In this document: piece after piece, positions 16,825 to 25,615 of the stretch
How the letters are laid out: each line of letters starts with the position of its first letter
How positions within the stretch are numbered: position 1 is the stretch's first letter
Origin: Pectinatus haikarae
Lineage (GTDB): Bacteria; Bacillota; Negativicutes; Selenomonadales; Selenomonadaceae
Reading direction: 5' to 3'
DNA: 64,000 nt
NCBI RefSeq assembly: GCF_015732185.1
Contig: NZ_WIQM01000009.1
Location: 27,510-91,509 of the forward strand
Notes under the pieces: generated by a model
Databases searched by the model: none
Seen by the model: the letters and a program-made list of their open reading frames with translations, nothing else
What the model was told of the DNA's origin: nothing
Translations under genes and position numbers: made by a program

Positions 16825-18234
16825 TCAGCTATCAAATTTAAAATACTCTTTAGCATTATTATAAGATATGTTTTGTACCAGTTTGCCCAAATATTGTATA
16901 TCATTTGGGTACTCGCCGTTTTCTACCAAAGACCCAATAAAATTACAAAGGATGCGCCGATAATATTCATGGCGCGGATAAGAAAGAAATGATCTGGAAT
17001 CTGTGACCATTCCCAAAATATTTCCCAGTACTGAAAGATTGGCAATATTTGTCAGCTGATCGATTATACCGGCCTTTGTGTCATTGAACCACCATGCACA
17101 CCCCTGCTGAACTTTGCCTGCTATTCCTTTATCCTGAAAAGAACCGATAATAGAGGCAATCAATATATTATCCGCAGGATTAAGCGAATAAAAAATAGTT
17201 TTAGGCAATATGCCTTTAAATGTCAGTGCATCTAAAAATGCCGTTATTCCTTCTGCACAATTATATGTGGCAATGCAGTCGAAGCCGGTATCCGGTCCGA
17301 GAATTTTATACATTTTTGTATTATTATTGCGCAAAGCTGAGTAGTGAATCTGCATTGTCCAATCACGTTTACTATATTCTTCGGCAAGAAATACCAAAAG
17401 TGCAGTTTTATATTCTTCCACTTCCTGAATACTTATCGGTTCTTTTTGCAGCGCTTTAGTGATTATTTTATCTATTTCGGCATCATCGGCAGGACGGTAA
17501 AAAATATATTCAAGTGCATGATCAGTCAAGCGGCAGCCCATTTTTTCAAAAAAGTCCATTCTTTTATGCAAGGCCTGCCGTATATCATCTATCGTTCTTA
17601 TGCTGATACCCGTATTTTCTCCCAATCGTGCAATGTACGTCTTATATCCTTCTGCATCGATGCGCATCACAGCATCAGGCCGCATAGCCGGGATTACTTT
17701 TGCTGTACAGGAGGAATCTGCTTTAATTTTCTGATGCCATTCAAGAGAATCTGCCGGATCATCAGTAGTGCAGATAACTTCTACATTGGATTTTGTAATA
17801 ATTCCCTGAACAGCCATTTCAGGCTGTTTCAGCCGAAGATTGCAAGTATTCCATATTTCTTCGGCAGTGTCTTCGTTCAATGTCAGGTCACAATCAAAAA
17901 AACGTTTCAATTCCAAATGCGTCCAATGATACAGTGGATTGCCAACGGATTTTGGAAGTGCTTTCGCAAATTCTTGGAATTTTTCGCGGTCAGAAGAATT
18001 ATTACCTGTAATTTTTTCTTCGGGTGTTCCGTTCGCGCGGATAAGCCGCCATTTATAGTGATCTCCGCCGAGCCAAGCCTGTGCCAAGTTTTCAAATTGG
18101 TAATTCTCAGCTATTTCTTTAGGCTGTATATGGCAATGGTAGTCTATGACAGGCATGCTTTTTGCATAATCGTAGAATAATATTTCTGCTGTTTTGGAAT
18201 CAAGCAGAAAATTTTCGTCCATAAATTTTTTCAT
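16825..18234 (-). CDS. uxaC: Uronate isomerase
   Basis: A 469-residue protein, the usual length for glucuronate/galacturonate isomerase (EC 5.3.1.12), first step of hexuronate breakdown to fructuronate or tagaturonate. It shows the metal-binding start PVIDYHCHIQPKEIAENY, then CTTDDPADSLEWH and NLSVLGNILGMVTDSRSFLS. ATG 18234 (MKKFMDENF, with AGG eight bases before) is chosen over the extended frame at 18303. It forms a catabolic block with the symporter and the divergent LacI regulator. Confidence 0.95.
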   Translation of the reverse strand: MKKFMDENFLLDSKTAEILFYDYAKSMPVIDYHCHIQPKEIAENYQFENLAQAWLGGDHYKWRLIRANGTPEEKITGNNSSDREKFQEFAKALPKSVGNPLYHWTHLELKRFFDCDLTLNEDTAEEIWNTCNLRLKQPEMAVQGIITKSNVEVICTTDDPADSLEWHQKIKADSSCTAKVIPAMRPDAVMRIDAEGYKTYIARLGENTGISIRTIDDIRQALHKRMDFFEKMGCRLTDHALEYIFYRPADDAEIDKIITKALQKEPISIQEVEEYKTALLVFLAEEYSKRDWTMQIHYSALRNNNTKMYKILGPDTGFDCIATYNCAEGITAFLDALTFKGILPKTIFYSLNPADNILIASIIGSFQDKGIAGKVQQGCAWWFNDTKAGIIDQLTNIANLSVLGNILGMVTDSRSFLSYPRHEYYRRILCNFIGSLVENGEYPNDIQYLGKLVQNISYNNAKEYFKFDS

Positions 18235-18265
18235 TTTTTCTACCTTCTTATATTTTCTTTTTTTA

Positions 18266-18279
18266 TGTAAGCTCTTACA
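18266..18279. promoter_or_regulatory. LacI/CcpA-type operator upstream of uxaC
   Basis: TGTAAGCTCTTACA is a 14-bp near-palindrome lying about 30 bp upstream of the uxaC start. Its outer arms fit LacI-family and cre-type sites. The divergent lacI-family gene at 18453 is the natural candidate regulator; catabolite control is the alternative. Confidence 0.6.
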
Positions 18280-18452
18280 TTTTATAGGAATAAAATACCA
18301 CATGTTTAGCCACTTGTCAATATATATTTATTTTTCAATAAATTCAGTATATTTATGGCGCATAAAAATTTCACAGCTCACTCAATATTTTTCTATGCTA
18401 TAATGTATTATATTTGGCAGGAAAAAGCCAACCAGATCTGGAGGCCCAACAT

Positions 18453-19439
18453 ATGACAATATACGACATCGCAGAAAAATGCGGCGTTTCAATAGCCACT
18501 GTTTCGCGCGTGCTAAACGGAAGCAGCAGAGTAAGCGCAAAAACTAAAGAAAAAATATTGCTGGTAATGAAAGAGCAAAACTATCAGCCCAATCCCTTTG
18601 CGCGCGGATTAGGCTTGAATAGCATGAAAATGATCGGTGTCCTATGCGAAGATGTTTCCGATTCCTTTTACGCCACAGCTATATCATTGATAGAAAGCTA
18701 TTTAAGACTGATCGACTGGAATGTTATCCTTGGCTGTACAGGCAGAGGCTCCGGTCTCAAATACAAACACCTTCAATTTCTAATGGAAAAACATGTAGAT
18801 GCCATTATAATTATCGGTACGCCGTTCAATCATACCAAGGATCTGGACTATCTGAAAAATGTTGCAAAAAAACGGCCTGTGATTATGGTAAACAGCTATA
18901 TAAAGCATAATAATATTTATGGAATAATTTGTGATGAAGAAACAGGTATGAGTGATATTGTGGGAAAACTGGCAGAAAAAGGCTGCAAAAGTGTTCTTTA
19001 TTTGTATGATTCACTGACCTATAGCGGCAGACAAAAATTGACAGGTTATAAAAAGGGAATAGCAACTCACAAATTAGATGAAAACCCGCTATTGCAGAAC
19101 AAAATCAACAGATCCTTGGAAGATGTTGAACAAACAGTAAAAAAACTTATTGAGCAGAATGTTTATTTTGATGCGGTAGTGACCTCGGAAGACCTTTTGG
19201 CCATTGGTGCACAACGAGCCATATTGCAAATGGGAAAAAATATGCCAATTGTCGGCTGCAATAATTCACTTTTAGCCCAATGTGCCACTCCGATGATTAC
19301 AAGTTTGGATAATCAGCTGGAAATTCTTTGCCGGGAAGCTGTCGAACTGCTTACTAAACTGATGAATGACAAAGAAGTTCCTTCAAAAATGATTTTCCCG
19401 GCAAAATTGTATCAAAGAGAAAGCTTCATATATGCTTAG
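18453..19439 (+). CDS. LacI-family transcriptional regulator
   Basis: A 328-residue regulator. ATG 18453 follows GGAGG and gives the canonical N-terminus MTIYDIAEKCGVSIATVSRV and LNG, followed by a hinge and a sugar-binding domain with the strands MIGVLCEDVSDSFYATAISL and VDAIIIIGTP. It is divergent from uxaC and probably represses the uxaC-symporter unit in the absence of a uronate-derived inducer. The C-terminal domain does not reveal the exact ligand. Confidence 0.9.
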   Translation: MTIYDIAEKCGVSIATVSRVLNGSSRVSAKTKEKILLVMKEQNYQPNPFARGLGLNSMKMIGVLCEDVSDSFYATAISLIESYLRLIDWNVILGCTGRGSGLKYKHLQFLMEKHVDAIIIIGTPFNHTKDLDYLKNVAKKRPVIMVNSYIKHNNIYGIICDEETGMSDIVGKLAEKGCKSVLYLYDSLTYSGRQKLTGYKKGIATHKLDENPLLQNKINRSLEDVEQTVKKLIEQNVYFDAVVTSEDLLAIGAQRAILQMGKNMPIVGCNNSLLAQCATPMITSLDNQLEILCREAVELLTKLMNDKEVPSKMIFPAKLYQRESFIYA

Positions 19440-19453
19440 ACAAATGATGCCGA

Positions 19454-20200
19454 TCAGCTGACTTTAGACATTTCCGTGAGATAGGGCCAGTATTTTTCCG
19501 GCATAAATGATCGCTGTAATTTAGGATTTCTTCTTTCCTCTATTGAAATATGTCTGTAGTATTGGCACCACATGCTGCGAAATTTCTTTTCAGTCGGACT
19601 GTATTTAATATTTTTTTCCTGTTCCGTGACATTGGCTGTGAGTATGCGCTCTTTATCATAATATACCACAATATGTCTGCCGAGATCGTGGACCGCCCAC
19701 TCCTCCTCCGCCATACGTTTGGCAAAATGACCTGCTATGAGAGGTGCAATATTATGATCAGGGCGTATTTCCGCATAGAGAATTTTTTCTTCTAGTTCAC
19801 TGAATCTCAGCAAACCAAGCATACGGTGGCACTCATTACTCGTCTTCAGAGACCAGCTTTCCACTTGTCCTATCCATGGATCTGCTTTTCCTTTTGCCAA
19901 TGTGTCCGGATCGCGAAAAGCTGCACATATAAAATAGAAAAGCAGCATTTCCCGTTCCGGCTGCTCAGCCATAAAGGCATAGTAAAGAGTGTGTGCCGTC
20001 TGGGCTCCACATTTATGGTAAAGCCCGGTTAAAACCTTATCTGCTTTATCCAAATTTGCAGAAATTATTTTTTCTTCGTCAAAAAGATTTGTACCTGCAC
20101 TTATATTTTCTATTCCCTCTACGTGGCTTGTACCATCATGATATGCTTCATAGATAACAGATAAGAAACCTGTAAAAGATCCATCATATTGGTAATACAT
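19454..20200 (-). CDS. TIGR03915-family DNA metabolism protein, partner of radical SAM protein
   Basis: A 248-residue protein starting MYYQYDGSFTGFLSVIYEAY, the hallmark of the TIGR03915 family; in some bacteria this domain is found with uracil-DNA glycosylase. ATG 20200 lies four bases after the stop of the radical SAM gene, so the two are translationally linked. The C-terminal half (PLIAGHFAKRMAEEEWAVHD and YYRHISIEERRNPKLQRSFM) is also typical. Function is known only by association: a DNA modification or repair step carried out with the radical SAM partner. Confidence 0.85.
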   Translation of the reverse strand: MYYQYDGSFTGFLSVIYEAYHDGTSHVEGIENISAGTNLFDEEKIISANLDKADKVLTGLYHKCGAQTAHTLYYAFMAEQPEREMLLFYFICAAFRDPDTLAKGKADPWIGQVESWSLKTSNECHRMLGLLRFSELEEKILYAEIRPDHNIAPLIAGHFAKRMAEEEWAVHDLGRHIVVYYDKERILTANVTEQEKNIKYSPTEKKFRSMWCQYYRHISIEERRNPKLQRSFMPEKYWPYLTEMSKVS

Positions 20201-20204
20201 GTTT

Positions 20205-21452
20205 TCATGCCTGCCCTTCAAATAGACTCATCTGCCGGAACATCTTTTGATATTTTGAAGAAATCAGCGACTTTTTTATGCGGTCAGGATTATCCAATCC
20301 CAAACCATAATAGTGTCCTCCGCAGGTAATGAAATGTCTGGCTCGTTTTAAAACAACGCCTGTGCGGCAAAGGCTGTCATAAGACAATGGAATAAAACGA
20401 CGTGTTCTAATTATTCGTCTGGCAGATTGGATCCCTATTCCCGGTACGCGTAAAAGCATTTCATATTCTGCTTTGTTTATTTCTATAGGAAAAACACGCC
20501 AATTTTGCAGCGCCCAATTTGTTTTCGGGTCCACTTCCAAATCAAAATCAGGGTGTTGTTCAGGTAAAATCTCATCGGCAGAAAAATGATAATACCGAAG
20601 GAGCCAGTCCGCCTGATAAAGGCGATTTTCTCTTAAAAGAGGCGGCTGTTTTATTGCAGGGAGATTTTTTCCCGTCATCACCGGTACATACGCAGAATAA
20701 TAAACACGCTTCAATGCCACTTTTTGGTAAAGAGCTTCGCTTAGTTTTAAAATATGCCTATCATGTTCCTTACTCGCACCCACGATCATTTGTGTCGTTT
20801 GCCCTGCAGGAATAAAGGGCTGCATATATTTTACCAGACGTTTTTCTTCACGGCGTTCGGTAAATTGTTCATGAATGAACTTCATAGGCGTTAGGATAGC
20901 TGTTCGTGTTTTCTGCGGCGCAAGAAGCTGCAGCGACTGTTCAGACGGCAGCTCCATATTTACGCTGAGACGGTCCACATAACGTCCAAGTTCTTTCAGC
21001 AGAACAGTATCCGTGCCGGGAATTCCTTTCATGTGTATATAACCGTTGAAATTTTCACGTATACGCAATAATTTTGCTATTTTTATCAAAAACTCCGTAG
21101 TGTGATCAGGCGAACCAATTATTCCCGAACTTAAAAAAAGCCCTTCTATATAATTTCTCCGATAAAATTGAATGGTAAGTGCAACAAGCTCTTCCGGGGT
21201 TAAAAAAACTCTTTTTATATCATTGCTGCGCCGATTCGCACAGTATTCACAATCATATATACAATTGTTCGTCATAAGAATTTTCAGCAGGGAAATGCAA
21301 CGTCCGTCTGCCGACCAGCTATGGCAGATTCCGCTGCGAGCGCCATTACCGATACCGCCCGGTTTATTTTCCCTGCCGGAGCCGCTTGATGAACATGATA
21401 CATCATATTTGGCCGCATCGGCCAGAACACCTAATTTACTCATCAAATCCAT
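20205..21452 (-). CDS. Putative DNA modification/repair radical SAM protein (TIGR03916 type)
   Basis: A 415-residue protein. The N-terminal motif LGVLADAAKYDVSCSSSG is diagnostic of the family. The radical SAM cysteines are in CIYDCEYCANRRSND. The C-terminal helix-hairpin-helix (LLRVPGIGIQSARRIIRTRR) should contact DNA. ATG 21452 is preferred to the 21485 extension by comparison with the family start, although its ribosome site is weak. It is coupled to the TIGR03915 gene. A DNA-repair or base-modification role is inferred; the reaction has not, to my knowledge, been established. Confidence 0.88.
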   Translation of the reverse strand: MDLMSKLGVLADAAKYDVSCSSSGSGRENKPGGIGNGARSGICHSWSADGRCISLLKILMTNNCIYDCEYCANRRSNDIKRVFLTPEELVALTIQFYRRNYIEGLFLSSGIIGSPDHTTEFLIKIAKLLRIRENFNGYIHMKGIPGTDTVLLKELGRYVDRLSVNMELPSEQSLQLLAPQKTRTAILTPMKFIHEQFTERREEKRLVKYMQPFIPAGQTTQMIVGASKEHDRHILKLSEALYQKVALKRVYYSAYVPVMTGKNLPAIKQPPLLRENRLYQADWLLRYYHFSADEILPEQHPDFDLEVDPKTNWALQNWRVFPIEINKAEYEMLLRVPGIGIQSARRIIRTRRFIPLSYDSLCRTGVVLKRARHFITCGGHYYGLGLDNPDRIKKSLISSKYQKMFRQMSLFEGQA

Positions 21453-21617
21453 ACACATCACCATATAAATAAATTTTATCGACAAAAATTATTAAGTAAC
21501 CGCAGCTTTTCTTACTCTTGTCAGTAATAAAGTATATCATTTCGGTTCATAATTGTAAATATTATAGTTCGATTTACTGAACGAAAATATTATCAAATAA
21601 AAAAGGAAGTATAAATT

Positions 21618-21965
21618 ATGCGCATATTGAAAGCAGCATTTCATATTGATGAAATAAATAAATGGCAGATGCTCTGTAATAATATTCGTAATCTCATCAG
21701 TGATATAAATACTCATAACTATGAAATCAAAGTTGTAGTGAACGGAGATGCTGTCAATATATTCAGCCAAAAGGACAGCAGCGATCTATTGCACGAACTG
21801 GAAAAACTCGTTCATGAAAAAGTCGAATTTCTTCTTTGCCGCAATGCTCTGCACGGCAATAATATCAATGAAGCCGCTCTGCCTCAAAGTGTAAAAGTAA
21901 TTCCCGCCGGTGTAACAAAATTAGTGGAATTGCAAGTTAATGGATATGCTTACATAAAACCATAA
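21618..21965 (+). CDS. DsrE/DsrF-like sulfur-relay-fold protein
   Basis: A 115-residue protein with a DsrE-like pattern: ILKAAFHIDEINKWQMLCNN, EIKVVVNGDAVNIF, VEFLLCRNALHGNNI, VIPAGVTKLVELQVNGYAYI. The cysteine in LLCRNAL is at the place of the family's active thiol. AAAAAGGAAG lies before the ATG. It stands alone between the radical SAM pair and the cobalamin operon; such stand-alone members are mostly uncharacterised. Confidence 0.78.
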   Translation: MRILKAAFHIDEINKWQMLCNNIRNLISDINTHNYEIKVVVNGDAVNIFSQKDSSDLLHELEKLVHEKVEFLLCRNALHGNNINEAALPQSVKVIPAGVTKLVELQVNGYAYIKP

Positions 21966-21994
21966 AAAATATTTATGTAATTATAATCAAATTA

Positions 21995-22023
21995 TTGACA
22001 ATACCAGTTTTATATGCAATACT
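21995..22023 (+). promoter_or_regulatory. Promoter of the cobalamin uptake operon
   Basis: TTGACA (21995-22000), a 17-base spacer, then AATACT preceded by TGC (extended -10). A TATAAT at 22033-22038 is an alternative -10. Transcription would begin about 30 bases before the riboswitch. Confidence 0.5.
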
Positions 22024-22050
22024 ATTGTTTGTTATAATGTAATTTAATAA

Positions 22051-22220
22051 TTGAGACAGGTGCTTTAGCTGAAAAGAGAAGTCCGGTATAAGCCGGCGCG
22101 GTCCCGCCACTGTAAGGGGAGTTACTCACAATTTATGTCACTGGATATAAAAATTATATCTGGGAAGGCGTGAGCTGACTATGAACCTGAGCCAGGAGAA
22201 CTGCCTGTCTGACAATCACC
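22051..22220 (+). promoter_or_regulatory. Cobalamin (adenosylcobalamin-type) riboswitch
   Basis: This leader carries the conserved blocks of the B12 element in order: a GACAGGTGC start, then GCGCGGTCCCGCCACTGTAA, and the B12 box GAGCCAGGAGAACTGCC near 22190-22206. It precedes a TonB receptor and ABC importer genes and should turn them off when cobalamin is plentiful. The expression platform follows directly. Confidence 0.95.
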
Positions 22221-22243
22221 GTTTTTTTACCTACGAATGATAG

Positions 22244-22305
22244 GGAGGCGATTTGCAAATTTTTTTTGCGATCTGCCTCCTTTTCTTTTTGAAAAGGAGG
22301 TTTTT
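22244..22305 (+). terminator. Riboswitch expression platform: terminator with competing antiterminator
   Basis: CCTCCTTTTC (22276-22285) pairs perfectly with GAAAAGGAGG (22291-22300) and is followed by five T residues, forming an intrinsic terminator. An upstream arm starting GGAGGCGATTTGCAA (22244-22258) can instead pair with TTGCGATCTGCCTCC (22266-22280), which uses up the left terminator arm. The two structures cannot form together, so this is a transcriptional switch. Confidence 0.8.
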
Positions 22306-22308
22306 ATT

Positions 22309-22326
22309 ATGTATGAATTATTGTAG
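22309..22326 (+). CDS. Possible five-codon leader ORF
   Basis: ATG TAT GAA TTA TTG TAG directly follows the terminator's GGAGG arm at correct spacing, so the arm could double as a ribosome site when the hairpin is open. It may be accidental, or a marker for translation-coupled readthrough ahead of the receptor gene. Confidence 0.2.
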   Translation: MYELL

Positions 22327-22390
22327 CGGCAGCGGAAGCATATAAGGTTTTGAACAGAAAAATCTAAGATAAAAAGGAGCATCAATATTC

Positions 22391-24571
22391 ATGAAGAAAA
22401 AAATTAAAATTACAACCGCTGTTTTCGCATATACTTTCATGCAGAGTATCAATTGTACGGCGTCCTATGCGGCTGATGATCCGAACAATACATATACACT
22501 GGAGGATAAAGATATTTATGCTGAAAGAGATAAAACAATCGTAAATCCTTATATAACCGGGGGCGATTTTAATATCATCAGCAGACAGGATATAGAAAAT
22601 CATCATTACAGCAGTATACAGGATGCATTGAAGACTATCCCGGGAATACAGATATCGACTCCTGGTTATAGAGGCGGAGAATACGGGTACAGCAGTTATA
22701 ATACGGAATTGAGCATAAACGGTGAAAACAGTATAGTAATACTCGTTGACGGGCGGCGTATCGATAATGACGCCAATTCCTACGGCGGTAACAAATCACG
22801 TGTTAATCTCAGCACATTGCCCGGAATGGATAATGTGGAGCAGATAGATATCATAAAGGGAGCCGGTGCTGCCATATACGGATCTGATGCAGCAGGCGGC
22901 GTAATAAATATCATTACGCGCAGGGGAACGATAAAACCCAAAACGACCGTCGATATCGCAACAGGTTCATGGCAGAGACACAACTATGCTTTGACACACA
23001 CCGGTGCTTCAAATGACGGCAGTTTAAAATACGCATTGTCGCTGAGCAGACAATTAAGCGGTAACGCAAAATATAAAGATTCGTTCACGGGCAGTACAAA
23101 ATCATTCGAAAACACGGGCTATCGTGAAGAAAACGCGTCATTCAACATTACAAAAGATTTTGATAAAAAACACAGCCTGACTGTTACATATGATCATTCC
23201 TATGAAAAAGCATATTATCCGATAACTGCACCTGATTTTCGTTACATAGAGTCATTTTATAACGGTACCATGGCATCAATAAACCCCGTAACCCACAGAT
23301 ATATAGGGTTGAACAGTTCCGCCGACGGCTATCGGAATATTTTTCTATATGATGCATGGCTCGGATCATATGATGAAACCCAGACAAATAATGCGGATTT
23401 AAAATATGTTTTTGATAAAACAGATGAAAATGCGGAAAGCTTTATACGTGTTTATAAAAATTATACCCGCTATAATATGAAAGATTTTTCTGATATATGG
23501 AATGTTCCTTATCCATATCTGGACGAATTTTGGAATACTGCCAGAAATTCCCTAAACGGGCATACTGATATTGAAAAGGCTGCGGGTACGGCAGTACAGT
23601 TCTCAAAACACGTAAAAAATCATAGTATGACCACAGGATTCAATTATCGCAAGAGCAGTTACGAAGGCTGGGACAATGATGACAGCTATGCATCGGTCCG
23701 CCGGTCATATAGTCTGTATTTGCAGGATAAAATCAAACTGGGCAATAAATTTACAATAACACCCGGAGTAAATTATTCATATTACAGCAGCGGCCATTAT
23801 AACGATACCGATTTTGGCTCAACGGGAAAAACGACATTTTCCATTTATAGCAATTATGATTTCGACACAAAGACCAATATATATTTTTCAGCCAGCCAAA
23901 TATTCAGACCTGTTACCGGGCTTGATTTTTCCAGGGCTTTCAGCAACGATCCGTTAAAAGATGAAAAAGGATATAATTATAATTTAGGGGTAGACAGAAA
24001 AATAACCAGTAAAGATCAAATTGGCATAAACTACGCTAATACATATATGGATAATGCCCTCGGGCGCTACAGCATTCTTAATACAGCTAAAGAAAAATGG
24101 GAAACAAAAACTGTCAACGCAGAAAGAAAAAAACAGGCATTGAATATTTCCTATACACATGCATTCAGTGATATATGGAAACTGTCATCTTCTTACAGCT
24201 GGGTAAATGAAAATTTTCATGCAAAAAATGTTTTCCTTAATCCTGACGGCAGTACTCCCGACAGTCTTATAAATGCCTACCGGCCTCGTAATATTTATAG
24301 GACAAGTCTGACCTATGAGAAGAAAAATTGGTTTGGTGATCTAGCTTATACGATTTATTCCGGTAATGACACACAATATTTTACAGACAGCAGATTCGGC
24401 GTACTGGATCTTGCATTAAATTACAAATTAAATGAATCGGCACAAATATATCTCAACATCAACAATATAACGAATGAGGCATATCAGACACGGGCTCTGT
24501 CCGGGTATGATGCCGGAGCGCTGCCCGAAAGCGGACGCAGTTTCATGCTGGGAGTAAAATATACTTTCTGA
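22391..24571 (+). CDS. btuB: TonB-dependent outer-membrane receptor (corrinoid, BtuB type)
   Basis: A 726-residue protein with a signal peptide cut near SYA-ADD, then a plug domain (RQDIENHHYSSIQDALKTIP, SIVILVDGRRIDND, IIKGAGAAIYGSDAAGGVIN). A 22-strand barrel follows, ending GRSFMLGVKYTF with a terminal aromatic as outer-membrane insertion requires. GGAG precedes ATG 22391. The cobalamin riboswitch and the following ABC importer genes identify its cargo as a corrinoid. The presence of this receptor indicates an outer membrane. Confidence 0.92.
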   Translation: MKKKIKITTAVFAYTFMQSINCTASYAADDPNNTYTLEDKDIYAERDKTIVNPYITGGDFNIISRQDIENHHYSSIQDALKTIPGIQISTPGYRGGEYGYSSYNTELSINGENSIVILVDGRRIDNDANSYGGNKSRVNLSTLPGMDNVEQIDIIKGAGAAIYGSDAAGGVINIITRRGTIKPKTTVDIATGSWQRHNYALTHTGASNDGSLKYALSLSRQLSGNAKYKDSFTGSTKSFENTGYREENASFNITKDFDKKHSLTVTYDHSYEKAYYPITAPDFRYIESFYNGTMASINPVTHRYIGLNSSADGYRNIFLYDAWLGSYDETQTNNADLKYVFDKTDENAESFIRVYKNYTRYNMKDFSDIWNVPYPYLDEFWNTARNSLNGHTDIEKAAGTAVQFSKHVKNHSMTTGFNYRKSSYEGWDNDDSYASVRRSYSLYLQDKIKLGNKFTITPGVNYSYYSSGHYNDTDFGSTGKTTFSIYSNYDFDTKTNIYFSASQIFRPVTGLDFSRAFSNDPLKDEKGYNYNLGVDRKITSKDQIGINYANTYMDNALGRYSILNTAKEKWETKTVNAERKKQALNISYTHAFSDIWKLSSSYSWVNENFHAKNVFLNPDGSTPDSLINAYRPRNIYRTSLTYEKKNWFGDLAYTIYSGNDTQYFTDSRFGVLDLALNYKLNESAQIYLNINNITNEAYQTRALSGYDAGALPESGRSFMLGVKYTF

Positions 24572-24748
24572 GTTTAAAAATATATTTGTTAATGAAGAAT
24601 ATTTCAGGATGGGGGAATAAAAATAAAATATGCCGCCATAGGAATACTGCTGTTTTTTATCTTTCTGGAAATAATAAAGCCGCCACCCGCGCAGTATCAG
24701 GATAATGTTGTATCCCCATTTTCTGCAGTAGATAATTATGATACGGAA

Positions 24749-25615
24749 ATGCGGACGATGCAGCTGATCTTTGAACATCCGCCGCGGCGGGTGATCACTT
24801 TTTGGCAGAATTCAACGGAAACTTTACTGGCCCTGGGATTGCAGGATCGGATCGTTGCCGCTGTCGGTATTCCTTACCGCGGCTGCATAAAAGAAGAATA
24901 TCAACAGGCATATGACAGTATTCCAATAAAACAAATGCAGATATTGGATAAGGAAAATATATTGATGCTCAGACCGGATTTCATACTGGGCTGGGGTTCT
25001 ACCTTTAGACCTGAATATATTGGAACAACCGAGTTCTGGCGCAGCAGAGAAATAAATACTTATATTGCATCTTCGACTACGCGCAGCGCAAAAGCCAAAA
25101 CCATTGAAGATGAATATAAATATATAATGGATATGGGCACTATTTTCGGCCGCAGAAAAAGAGCATCTGCTCTGGTAAAGCAGATGGAAAGAGAGCTGGC
25201 TTTTGTTGAAAACCGCACAGCGGGGCATAAAAAGCCACGGACCATCATTATGGAAAAACAGAAAGATATATTGAGATTATATGGCAGGAATACTCTGGCC
25301 GGAGATATATTGACAAAAGTGAACGGCGATATTATTGATATAGGCGCTACTATAAGCTATGAACAGCTCATTGCTGAAAATCCGGAAGTCATATTTCTGA
25401 TTGTGAGTGAAAATGATTACCGCAATGCCTCTGTCATTACACAGCAAATTTATGAAAATCCAGCTTTGCAGGATATTATTGCTGTACGGGAGCACCGAAT
25501 ATATACGCTGCCGTTATTCATGGTATACAGCAGCGCGGTACGCACTTATGACGGGATACGCGAAATGGCACAGGACCTTTATCCTGAATTGTATGAAGAG
25601 GTGCCGCAAAATTGA
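24749..25615 (+). CDS. btuF: ABC corrinoid-binding protein, BtuF type (5' end uncertain)
   Basis: A 288-residue product from ATG 24749 with the BtuF/FhuD fold: PPRRVITFWQNSTETLLALG, then LRPDFILGWGSTF and MGTIFGRRKRASALVKQME. The same frame continues upstream for 44 more codons to about 24617, giving KYAAIGILLFFIFLEIIKP, an obvious export anchor, with GGGGGA just before. That extension has no ATG, GTG or TTG start before an in-frame TGA; only ATA codons are available. The true start may be a rare AUA, or an indel is present. Binds the corrinoid in the periplasm and hands it to BtuCD. Confidence 0.85.
   Translation: MRTMQLIFEHPPRRVITFWQNSTETLLALGLQDRIVAAVGIPYRGCIKEEYQQAYDSIPIKQMQILDKENILMLRPDFILGWGSTFRPEYIGTTEFWRSREINTYIASSTTRSAKAKTIEDEYKYIMDMGTIFGRRKRASALVKQMERELAFVENRTAGHKKPRTIIMEKQKDILRLYGRNTLAGDILTKVNGDIIDIGATISYEQLIAENPEVIFLIVSENDYRNASVITQQIYENPALQDIIAVREHRIYTLPLFMVYSSAVRTYDGIREMAQDLYPELYEEVPQN

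Noticed and set aside
18883..19065. Minus-strand frame inside the LacI gene
   Set aside because: Shadow of a well-supported regulator; no independent start signals.
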